Positions 34,445-46,400 of a DNA stretch of 64,000 nucleotides are shown here, one piece after another (positions within the stretch are counted from its first letter, which is position 1; the number at the start of each line of letters is the position of its first letter). The DNA is from Hsuehochloa calcarea (taxonomy: Eukaryota; Streptophyta; Magnoliopsida; Poales; Poaceae). Below the pieces are notes generated by a model. It saw nothing but the letters and a program-made list of their open reading frames with translations, was not told where the DNA came from and did not search any database. The DNA lies in NCBI GenBank assembly GCA_036346395.1, contig CM070611.1, positions 25,802,473-25,866,472 on the forward strand, written 5' to 3'. The translations under genes and the position numbers were made by a program.

Positions 34445-37400
34445 CTATTATGCCTCTTGAATATACACACAATATTCATAACATGGTATCAGAGCTGCTG
34501 AAGTACAGTCTGGCCGAACTGCTGAACAGTCACCTCTCTAAGAAGGTCCTGACATGCTGGTATGTTCTCCCGTCGAGAAAGGGCCTCCCTGCCACCCTTA
34601 GATCGTCCACCCTCACACGCCCTGTTCCGCTTTCTTCGCACCGCACAACTCTGGTAGTCGTGCCCGAAGTTCTTGAAATAATTCCACTAAACCCCAGTTG
34701 GTGCAAAAACAGGAGCGGAAATAGACACCTGAGGGATTGTAGTCGAAATAGAAGTGGTCGGTGTAGTCGAAGAAGAAGGGGTAGTAAGCACAGCTTGAAA
34801 AAATATGCTGCAAACCCGAGGCGAAGCACCTTAGCACGAAGCATCGAAAGAGCCTCGATGATTGTCTGTTATGGTGAGCGACTCAGGAGTTGATCCCTGA
34901 CAGACTCAAATTCTGGGTGAAGATGGCAGACGAAGTAATAAAGGCGAAGGCGATCACGATCCACCTTTTGCACCTTATGACACTCCTAGCAGAGCGAAAA
35001 AGCCAACTTGTTCAGCTGGCGCCAGAGATTGGCCAGGGCTCGAAAGAAGTCATCGACAGAGGAGTCCTCCTGGTGAAGCATCTCCAACTCACGCTAAAGC
35101 GACAAGAACTGAGGATCGCTGCTCTACTAGTATCGCTTGCGCAAATACTCCCAGATCCGACGAGTGGAACGCAGACCAACAATGTCTAATTGGATGGAGT
35201 CGTCGACGCTGACTGTAACATCCCAAAATTGGTTTGTGTTTCAAATGTAATAAAAATAAGGAGAAATTAAAACTTTTTCTCTGATCTTGATTTTTGTAAT
35301 CAGTTCCATAATTTTTGTAAAGGAAATTATGTAAAATCAAAAATCAAATTATCATTTGGACACCAACACAAATATCCTTCATAAAAATCTGGTGCCCAAC
35401 CTTTGGAAATAATTTTTCTTGGGTCTAGGGTTGATGTTTAACACCTCTGAATTATCTCATGATTTTTAGAAATTATTTGATAATTTTTGGAGGCAAGTCA
35501 AACTGGTCAAACCCCATTTTCCTCTCTTCTCGAATTTCGAGAATAATTCAAGGCATTAAAGTCTCTGAAAATTTTATGGAAAGCTCCTCCCGCAATGTAA
35601 AGCTCCATTAAAATTTCATAAATTTTGGAGTTTGTTTGCTATCTCAAATAATTCCTAAAAATCAGATGTTTAAAATTCAAATTTAACCGGTTTGCACTGC
35701 CTCGGGTTCGAACCGGACTCGCTCGAGCCACTTGACTTTGCCGAACTAACTAATCAAGACCGTAGAAGGACGCAATGCGCGGAGTTGTGAGTCACGATCA
35801 AGATCGCATGGTCCAGGATGAAGTGAGCGCTTGAATCGCTTAATCGAATCGATCTATTTCACCGCTCGATTTCAATCCAACGGTCACGGCTGCCTCCTTC
35901 CTCCGTCCGGCCAGGCGTTAGCAATGGCTATGGCGTGGCGCAGAGAAAAAGTCGCGGCGTCGCCGCCCCTTCCCTGGCCGCTTTTCAACGGCTCTCTCTG
36001 CAAGCATTTATTGCTCGTCGTGCTCCTCCTCAGCGCCCCTCTCCAACCGCCTCCTCGCCGCTCTCGCGCCAAACGGCCGGCTTGACCCGAGCGGTTATCG
36101 CCGGTGTCCTCGCCATCCCCGGCTATTTAAGCTCCTTGGTTTCTCCTTAGCTTCCTTTAGCCACACCGCAGCTCTAGCTAGCACTCACAAGCTCACTGGA
36201 GCCACAGATTCTCGGGAAGCTCTCGACCGCCATCGACGGCTTTGGAGCTTGGTGAAGTCGAGGCAATGGGGTCTTCTTCACAAGTCTTTGCTCCTCTCGC
36301 TCTCCCTCTCCTCACTGAGCTTAACCTCTGTCAATTTGACTTTTGGATGAAAGGAGCGGCTCAATTTCGACTTCCTTTCGGCGAAATCGCCATTCTTCTT
36401 CGCCTGAGCCGCCTCGACTTTTCTGCATCCTTTGCGCCTGTGTAACCTCTTTAGCCCCTAGTGGCTCGGCACCACTCCGTGGACCGCAATGAGCCGCTTG
36501 CATTTTCGTTTTCGGTCATTTTTGCTCACTCGGTTCTCCGGCTGTTGGCTGTTTCGACCACCGCAGCCTAACGCCGGCGGTACCATTGGGCGCAAGAGTA
36601 TTAGGGACTCATTTTAGGCGTTTGCTCGCACCGCCAGGGCCGAGCCGCCGGCTGGCGAGCCGCTCTCCTCCGACATTTTTGCCGGACGAAAACAGACGTT
36701 GGTTTGAACGCGCGTCGCTGCGGACCGTCGATCCTAAGATCTCGCGGCTCGATCGCGCCGAAAAATTGAGTCTGCGCGCGCCTCCGCGGGTCCGTTGGAT
36801 CCAAGATCAACGCCGCAGATCGTAACGAACGTTCGACCACCGACGCCGTCCAGTGAACTGTCGGATCTCAGATCCACGGCCTCAGCGCGGGAACGCTCGA
36901 CCACCGAACGCTCGGGCCACGTGAACCGTTGATCCGCATCCAACGGCTGACGCTATAAACCTTCATACGCTGCTGTCTGTACTGGACGCGGACCGTCGGA
37001 TCCAAGATCGACGCCCTCGCTCGCCACGCCGATTCTCATTTCAAATTCCCGAGAGGATTTATTTATCAACCAAAAATGTGATAACTTGTAAAATGCATAA
37101 TTAATTCATTTCAAATCCTTTTCTACGATTCAAATTTTGTTGGTCATGTTTTAACTCATCTTTAAGTTAAAAATGTTTCCAACCTCGCTTAGCTCCAAAT
37201 TTTTGCTAATGAATAGTAGCATTTTGAATTATAAAAGCCGAGCAAAATTGTTTTGGTCATATCTTTGGCATTAAGAATCCAAATCAATTGGTTCTTGTTG
37301 CTAAATTCATTATAAATCAAGACCTTGCTATCAGTAAAATTTTAGAATTTTTGGAGGAGTTTATCGTTGGGTCTTTGTATTTTATTCGTTCTTATCTATT

Positions 37401-40400
37401 GCTTTTGCTTTCTCGTTAGGATCCAAGAGCACATTCATAATATTGTTGATCCTCAAGAACACCTTGACCCACAAAGAAGGTGCAAGATATTTGATCATAA
37501 ATGTCTCATTACTTTCAAAGTCTAATATCTTGTTTACAAATTATATGTATGCATTGCTTTTGTGTCCAATTATTTTTTTGCCTGCTTAGAGGTAGCTATT
37601 CCTAATGCATTGTTGCCATTAAAATGTTATCCCGCCACAACCATAAGTTATTATAATCACGTGAATTAGAGCCCTGATTTAAGTATGCTCTTTATCGCCT
37701 TTGCGATGTCATGCTTAGAAATGCTTAGCTACTCGTAGAATTGGGCTAAGTTATCGACTTAGTCGATGACTCGATCACACAAATCATTTTGTTTATTTTT
37801 GGTTCAAGACCTTATGCTTTTGTTTTGTAAAGACCGAAAATGAAACAAAATGATTTGACTTGGGCACAATGGCATGTTGGTGTGATTGTTGGGTGTGACA
37901 AGGAAAGGTGCCTGTGTCCCTAAGGACCGAAAATGTTGCTTGCGCCATTGATCCAAGTACTTTTGCATACTAACCACATGAGGGTTATATGGGACCCTCT
38001 TGACGTAGTACTTTGGCGTGTGTTATCTCCGAGTCGCAGGAGGGGTTGTGTGTGTGTGTGAAACATGATATGTGTTCTCGTGTTCTTGTGTTGGGTGTGC
38101 GGTGGTGGAGATTCCTGTAGGCTCTCCACCTCGAGGAGCATTGTAGTTGTCCAAGGCTTTACTCGCGACTGTAGTTGACCGAGGCTTTACAATGACTCAC
38201 ACAACGTATGGGTTTCTATCCATACTGCGGCTCGTGAGTTAATACACAATATTGAAAATGTCTCGAGGACTTGGTCTGTCTTGTGATACCATAGGAAGTG
38301 TGCTTAATCATGTGGCAAAAAGGCGGTCCGACATGTGGGTAAGTTGGTACACCCCGCAGGATAAAACTATTCGAATAGCCTCGCCCTAGGTTATGGACAC
38401 GCTTGGTGATTTCCGCAAGATCTAGACTTCAACAACTGCTTTTGTTTTAAAATTAAAACTTGATATGGTTGGCATGAATGGGTAATTCATGCTATTGTGG
38501 TGACTAATGGTTTAGTCACTTCCAGACTGCTTTTATCGTTGTTGATACTTGATTACTACTGCTTTTATCAAATAAAATCAGATTGCAAAATTGCTTTCAA
38601 TCTATTACATTATTGCAAATAAAACTTGCTTTATGCTTAAAATTTGAGTCCTAACTCGCCCACTTAAATAAGCTTGCATGTAGTTATTGCATAGATCTGT
38701 TATCATTCTTATATATCTTAAGTAGTACATTCAAAGTACTCACCCAGCTTTTGTCGGGTCGCTTTTGTTTGTAGAGGAAGAAGGTGAGCCCCAAGGGCCT
38801 CACTTTTGTGAGTTGTGCCGTGGATTCGACGACTAGCTTGGCGGTCCTGGCTGGGTTGCCTTGTGGGTTAAAGGCACACCGATTGGCTCTTTTGTTGTAG
38901 CCATCTTATGGCACTTTTGCTTCCACTGCTTAATTATTGTTGTCTCTTTTATTGTTGGCCGCTTGGCCTCTCTTTGTAATAACTATCCTTTATTAATGTT
39001 AGTCCTGCTCGCTTTTGCTTGGTTCTATGTGAATGAATGGAATTGATGCATGAACTTTGTAAGGAGGTGTGTATATTGCATTTGGGAAGTATACATGTCT
39101 CGAGTCTCTGATTATCTGCTTTGTGATGCTAGGGCTGCGGTTGGTTACATTACAAGTTTGATAAACCGGTCTCACATCACCACCAAGATGGCTCGAACAC
39201 GGCCTCATCAAGACACACCGCTCAAAAGCGCCCATGGCATACCGAAGACCTCATCGAGCGAGTGGCCTCGCCTCCTGGCGGCCTCATCTTCTCGCAGAGG
39301 TGCAAGTAGGCTATCTAGGAAGTGGAACCGTGACGATGATAAAGTCGAGCACCAAAGATATGTCCTGAGCGACACCATCGAGCGTGATCTCCATAAGCGA
39401 AGACCACACCGTAGTTTGTCCCATGAAGTTTTGATCCCAAGAATGGGATCGCAATTGATGGAACAGGCCATCCCAGAAGCGGCTGCCCGCCTGCAAGGCG
39501 ACTAAGGCAACAAAGTCTAACATACGACGCCGACGCGAATGGTTAGATCGACGATTTGCATTTTTTTTCTGTGGGCCTGACTAGTTACCTAGCTCACTAA
39601 AACAAAGATGTGACGGCTCAGACGAAGGAACACGCGCGCACGGGGAACTAGGTTCCGACGCGAGCGACGGCAAGATTCCAACGACAAGTCAGAGGGCGTA
39701 CCGAGGGCGGCGGCTCAACCCACGCTGTCCCTGCCTGGGGTGTCTGGGATCGCGGCGTCCTCGCTTCGGGGACGACAACATCGTGGACTCGCGGTGTCGC
39801 CATAGAGTGGAGCGTGTCGAGGGCCATCAAGAAACCAAATGTGTCGACCGACGCCGAGGATGGATGAAGGTGGAGCTAGGTTAGTGCTCTAGCTCGACAC
39901 CATGTTATGAATAAGGGGCACCAAAGCTCCTGTCATGTGGAAAGGGCACCAATCTAGAAGTTAAGAAGTACCTAGAGGAGATGTCTGATCTAGACTAGCA
40001 AAAAAGGGTGCCAGTCCTATAGAGTGTCTCTACTCTCGAGCCCCCAGTACTCACCTTTGTGTTTTTGGTTGTACTGCTTTGTTTTCTTTGCTACACCTGG
40101 AGCGCACTCAAACTATCGCTTCTATCGCTTGAGTGTGTTTCTTGGTTGTAGTTCTGAGTGTAAGGGTTATCGTTGCTATGATCATTCTGCTCGACGGATC
40201 AGGATTTCAGGAGACGTTAATTTTGACGAATCTCGACCTTTCTTCTATCGAGATTCGGTTCTCTGTTCTGTTTCCACCGTTGAGTCAATTTCATGGTTAT
40301 CTCTTTCGAACTCTTCACCCATTTCTCCAATATCACGCCTTCCTGGTCCTGCCTCTAGTGGCTCCTTCAGATTCCGCCTCCCTGTCGCCTCCAAGAGCAC

Positions 40401-43400
40401 CGTCTCTTGTTCTTGGGGCACTACCATCTCGTTTATCTGGTATTCAATACTCAGGCATCTTTGTCCTTCACCAGTCTCCTCTCCTAGTGTCTTCCCAACA
40501 CCCACATCTGATTCCCATGGTGATGCTCCCCGTTACATCCTTTGTGACCGAACATCCCTTTGAACTCCTAGTCGTCTTGGATTTGCTCCGATAGCTTATG
40601 CTCTTTGTCACTGAGCCTAGTTCCTATCGTGAGGCTGCTCCTCATTTTGAGTGGCAGCTCGCTATGGCAGAGGAGATTGACGCTCTTCGACGTATGGAGA
40701 CTTGGGATATTGTACCGACACATGTGCATGCTCGTCCTATCACGTGCAAGTGGGTGTACAGGATTAAGACCTAGTCTGATGGTACTATCGAGCGCTAAAA
40801 GGCTCGTCTTGTGGCTCGCGGCTTTCAGCACAAGTACAGTCATAACTACGATGAGACTTTTGCGCTTGTTACCCATATGACCACTGTTCGCATTCTTGTT
40901 GCGGTTACTTTTGTTCGCTGATGGTCTATCTCTCAGCTGGATGTTAAGAATGTCTTTCTTAATGGTGTTTTGCATAAGGAGGTCTACATACAGCCACCAC
41001 CGGGGTATTTTGTTCCCGGTGGGCACGTCTACGTATTTGTCGTGCTCTTTATGATCTCAAACAAGCTCCTCATACCTAGTTTGCGCATTTTACCTCGGTG
41101 ATTACTGTTGTTGGTTTCACTGTCAGTTCCCACGATCCTACTCTTTTTGTCTATGTCTCATCTCGTGGTAGGACACTGCTTCTTCTGTATGTTGATGATA
41201 TGCTCATCAGTGGTGATGATTCTTCACTCATCACATATGTGAAGAAGCATCTCAGTGAGAAGTTTTTGATGAGTGATCTTGGTTCTCTTTCATACTTCAT
41301 TGTGATTGAGATCTCTTCCATGTCTGAGGGCTACTACCTCTTCCAGCAGAAGTGTCCAGGATCTTCTTGATCGGTCCGGTCCGACCGACATCAAGATCGC
41401 TAAGACTCCTACGGAGCTATCTCTATAGCTTTGTGCCACAGATGGTGATCTTCTCGAGGATCCTACTCGATATCGCCATCTTGTTGAGAGTTTGGTGTAT
41501 CTTATGAGCCCTCGTTCTGATATTGTTTATGATGTTCATATCTTAAGACAGTTCATGGCTCGTCCTACCTGTTAGGAATAGCAACTTGTATTCTCAGGTG
41601 GCCAATGGGCCAGTATATATAGACAAGTACAATATGCAAATAACCCCTCATAACAACGGGGGATAACACAACTGTACATATATATCTCTAACACCCCCCT
41701 CAAACTCATGGTGGATCAACAACACTGAGTTTGGAGAGGTAGAAGCTGTGTTGTGTCGAGTCTGGGCCTTCGTGAAGAAATCCGCAATCTGAAGCTCGGA
41801 AGGCACATACTGAAGAGCAATCACCTGATCATGCACACAAGACCTCATGAAGGAAGCATCAATCAATACCAATATGCTTGGTGAGCTCATGCTTCACAAG
41901 GTCACGGGCAATACTGATAGCACCTGTACTGTCTGACAAGAGGGAATGGTGTAGTAACAGAAACACCAAAATCCTCAAGTAACCATCGTAGCCATGTAAT
42001 CTCTGCTGTCAAGAGAGCCATAGCTCAGAACTCAAAGATTCGCACTCGAACGGGATATCTGCAGCCTATTTCTTCGCCTTCCGTGCAATGAGAGAACTAC
42101 CAAGAAAAACACAAGAAGCGTAGATAGACCGCGATCGATGGATCATCGCCCAAGTAGCATCCGAATAAGCCTCAAGTCAGAACGAAGTGGAGTGTGGAAA
42201 GAAGAGACGCGAGAGATAGCCCCACGAAGGTATCGCAGAACTCAAGAAGGTGGTCAGAGGGACCTCGAGCGGGAGCATGACATTTAACCGACTTGGAATG
42301 TGGATCGGATAAGTGATATCCGGACGAGTAATGAAAGAAGGTAGACAAGACTCCCAACAAGATGACGATAGCGAGTCGCCTGGACGTAAAGAGGCTCGCC
42401 ATCGGAAGGTCGAGATGAACGCTTAGCTCCATGGGAGTCTCAACAATCTGTTGATCGATGAGAGAAGCGCGATAAAGAAGATCATGAATATACTTCTCTG
42501 GGACATAAAGAAACCATCCGAGTGGAAGTAACCTCAATCCCAAGGAAGTAACGAAGAGGACCAAGATCCGACATAAGGAACCGCCACTCGCACGAGCCTT
42601 GACAAAGGCAATGTACTCGAGTCATCTCCAATGATGATCATATCATCAACATATAGAAGAAGAGTCCACCACGAGGCGAAGTGTGGACAAAAGAGAAAGA
42701 TTATGATCACTAGCCGAGAAGCCAGCAGAGTGACCACAGAGGAGAAGCGCCAAACCAAGCACGAGGGGCTTGTTTAAGGCCATAGAGAGCGACAAGTCGA
42801 TAGACCATACCCTCGAGAAGAATACCCAAAGTGGCGGATGCATGTAGACCTCCTCACGCAACTCGCCATTAAGAAAAGCATTCTTGACATCAAGTCGAAA
42901 ACGGACCAATGGCGAATGACGCCATCGAAAGGAGCGCGACAAGGGTCATGTGGGCCACAGAGCAAAAGTCTCGTCAGAGTCACGACTATGCTCCCGCCGA
43001 AAGCCACGAGCAACAAGACGCGCCTTATAGCACTCAAGAGAGCCATCAGAGCGAGTCTTAATCTTATAGACCCACTTACACGTGATGGGACGAGAGTGAG
43101 ATGGAAAAGGAACAAGATCCCAAGTACTAATACGCCGAGAGCAAGAATCTCTCGGCCATGGCATGTCGCCACTCAGGTGAGTAGCAAGATCCCTGTAGGA
43201 GACAGCTCATGGGTAGCCGCACCAAAGAAACCAAAATCGGCAGGAGGCCGAATCGACCGACGATCGCGAGGTCAGAAGGAGGAGATGATGACCCATCGTA
43301 AGATGGAGCATCGGAGAAGATGAAACATCGGGGAAGATGGCTCATCTCAAGAGTCTCAATCGAGGTCGACAAGTGTAAAAAGGGCGAGGGGCCTGAGAAG

Positions 43401-46400
43401 CCGAGGCGAAGCGGGCATAAATAAGAGACCTCAAGAGGTATATGTGGAGACTCAGCTGGGATGGGTTGACGAGGGCAAGATGTAGATGGGTGTATCTGAA
43501 AATCAAAAAGATAGGGACTCCACAGAGAAACCGGAAGAGAGGCAGATGGTAAAAGGCCACAGAGGAAACCAAGGAGAGGCAGGCGTGGGTAAAGGTACGA
43601 GACTCGTCAAAACTCACATCCCGAAATCGCGATCCGTCGACCAACGGTCCCAAAGACCGATAGCCCTTGTGCTCTGTGATCAGATCCCGTAAAAACACAC
43701 TCAATAGATCGAGCTGTCAGTTTGCGCGCTCGAGGTGCCGGAGAACGTAGCAAACGCAAACAAATGACGAAGGCGAGTAGTCCGGAGAAAATCACAAAGA
43801 CGCCAACCGGATCTCACCAAGAGCGTAAGAGGTCAATGTTGACGAGATAGGTGGCAGTGGAAACGGCCTCGGCCCAAAAGCGAGGTGGAATAGAGCGCCA
43901 ATCATCAAGGTACGAGCCATCTCAAGGAGGTGACGATGCTTACGCCACGACACCATTCGAGCATGAGCACTGTGACAAGAGAATCGAGCGAGGTGCCCGC
44001 CAAAGAAGAAAGTTGCGCAGTAACGAGAGAGGTACTCGCCAATGAGAGTCAGACGAAAGACACGAATAGGAGTGTAAAATTGTAAAGTAACCATAGTAGC
44101 AAATTGTTTATAGATAGACAGGGCCTCACTACGAGAAGACATAAAATATATCCAAGTGGCGAGAGAAATCATCTATAAAAATAATATAATATCGATGACC
44201 CCTTTCAAAGGAAGGAGCTGACCAAATATCCGAATGAATAAGATCAAATGATCGCTGAGACACAGACTTACTATGAGGATAGAGAAGCTGAATCTGTTTC
44301 CCTAGCTTACAGCCCTGACAATCTAAAGACACGCCTCCTGAGACAGACCCCAGAAGACCACGACGGACGACCAAGACGATGGTGCCACTGCTAGAAAGAG
44401 TCGGTAGACGGCGGCGTATGAAAGATCGCGCGACGGTGGCAATGCAAGGAAGGTGAAGCTACCAAGCTCCCAAAGACGCTGTGAGTCAAGGCGCCGAGGG
44501 CCAGAACCAACCAGAGCCCCCGTGTGGCGGTCCTGAACACAACAAGAGTCAGAGTCAAGAATGACCCGACAACCAAGGTCAGTAATCTATCCAGCAGAAA
44601 GAAGCTTCATGGTTAGACGAGGAACATGAGCAACAGAAGGAACATGAAAGGATGAGTTGCTAAGAGGTCCTCGACCAGAGACAGAAAGAGAGGTACTATC
44701 AGCAGTAAGAACACTAACAGGGGAATTAAGAGGTGTAATAAAAGACAAAGTAGAGGAATCAGAAGTCATGTGAAATGATGCTCCTGAATCAAGAATCCAC
44801 GGGGAGGTACCTGACTGTGTAGAAGGTGGTTTCTCATTGTTCAAGAGTCGATGAGCGTAACTCGCGAACTCGCTGAGGGAGAACCCGAAGCGGCAGCGCG
44901 CGCCAAGTCCGCTATCTCCCGCTCGCCGAGAGAAGCTGCGAAGAAGTCGATGCGACGCCGATGTAGAAGTACCAAAGCGGTGCTAGGAGAAGAACGACGG
45001 AAAGATGCCGCATTTTATAGCATCGAGACTGATGTGGCCGACCTTGTCGCAAAGAGGAGCAACGAGGACGGCCACCGCCAGATGGAGGGCGACCACCACC
45101 ACCTGTGGTAGCCGCTGGAGGAGGCAGTGTACTGAAACGTGGAGCAGTTGGTGTAGCAGGTGGAGCACCACTCAAACGAGTCTACTCACGTATCTCGGAA
45201 GAACCTCCAAAAGAGTGACACGAGGTGGCGTGCAGAAGCCGGGCACGCCTCGCTTGAACTCAGGACGGCGAGTAAGAAACTCGTGAGACAAGCCGAAACC
45301 TGTGTCAAGACATACACCAGACAAAGACGAACAAGAGCGACACCAAGAATGCGAAGAGAGTCCAAATGACACTGCATGCCAGAACTCGCGTAGAAGGCGC
45401 CAACATGAGCATCACCTCGCCAAAAGAGTGCCTCCGCGAATCACTTGCGTGTAGAGAGCATCTCAAGAGGGTTCAGAAGGCCGACGGGTGAGTCCACATC
45501 CGACACCAGGACTCCCACAACCTCGTAAGAAAACCGAGGTTGGACATCGCGATGAAGACAAAGCAGCAGCCGAAAGGCCGCCGCCGCACCACCGAGCGTA
45601 GACGGCCAATCGATCCATATAGGAATCCGAGCCTCTTGGTAGGCGAGGCGCCTTCTCATCGCAAGGCCAAGAAGATCAACAAAGCACTTTGTTTACCGTC
45701 GGGCAACGCAATAGACGTATGCTCCATCGAAGGTGTAGGGCAAGGCAGGCAGGTGACATCGCCAGAAAGAACGCCCTAGAGACGAAGACCACGCATGTGG
45801 ATGCGCATGTGAGACACGAAATCGGTGTAATTAACACCATCGAAGATCACCGGGTAGCGAGGAGGGAACGGTGCCCATTGGTAGGCGACGACAGACGGCC
45901 ACGGCGACTAAGGCAACGAGGTCTAACAGCGGCGCCGACGGCCGGCGGTTAGAACGTTTTTTCACGGCCGAAAAATGTCGATTCCTTTAACAGTCGCCGA
46001 CACACGGCCCGGCCAATCGACGGCGGTGAAGTGCCTTTTCCTTTTAACGGACCACCCAACACTGCCCGGGCAAAATCGACGCGCAGGGGGACTAGGTTTC
46101 TCTCTCTCCTACGTCCTTCAATGGCGGCGGCATGCGGTGAATGACAATGGCGAGATCGGCTCCTCTTCACGGCAAGAATCGACCAAGCGGCGAGATCGGC
46201 CTCTTCCTCGTCGCGTTTACGGCAGAAGAACCGATTCATGAGATCGGCGAGCGACGGAAGAGGAGGCGCCGATCGGGAGACGAAGACCCCGGACAACAAT
46301 GGATCCCCACGGTTGATCTCTGCGCGGCACCTCACCTAGAGACGAAGTTCCTCCCCGGCGGATCTCGTCCGGCGCAGCAGCGGCCCTCGTGGGAAGAGGA

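Larger units (their letters stand above)
35214..39176 (+). repeat. Gypsy solo LTR G (about 3.96 kb) inside copia B
   Basis: It begins TGTAACATCCCAAAATTGG, like LTRs F and I, and ends ...CCGGTCTCACA. No PBS, polypurine tract or coding region follows, so it is a solo LTR. Flanking copia B sequence is continuous with copia A when LTR G is removed. The flanks ctgac (35,209-35,213) and atcac are an imperfect duplication. It carries a TATA-like tatttaa (36,124-36,130) and the conserved palindrome ctattcgaatag (38,367-38,378). Confidence 0.82.
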
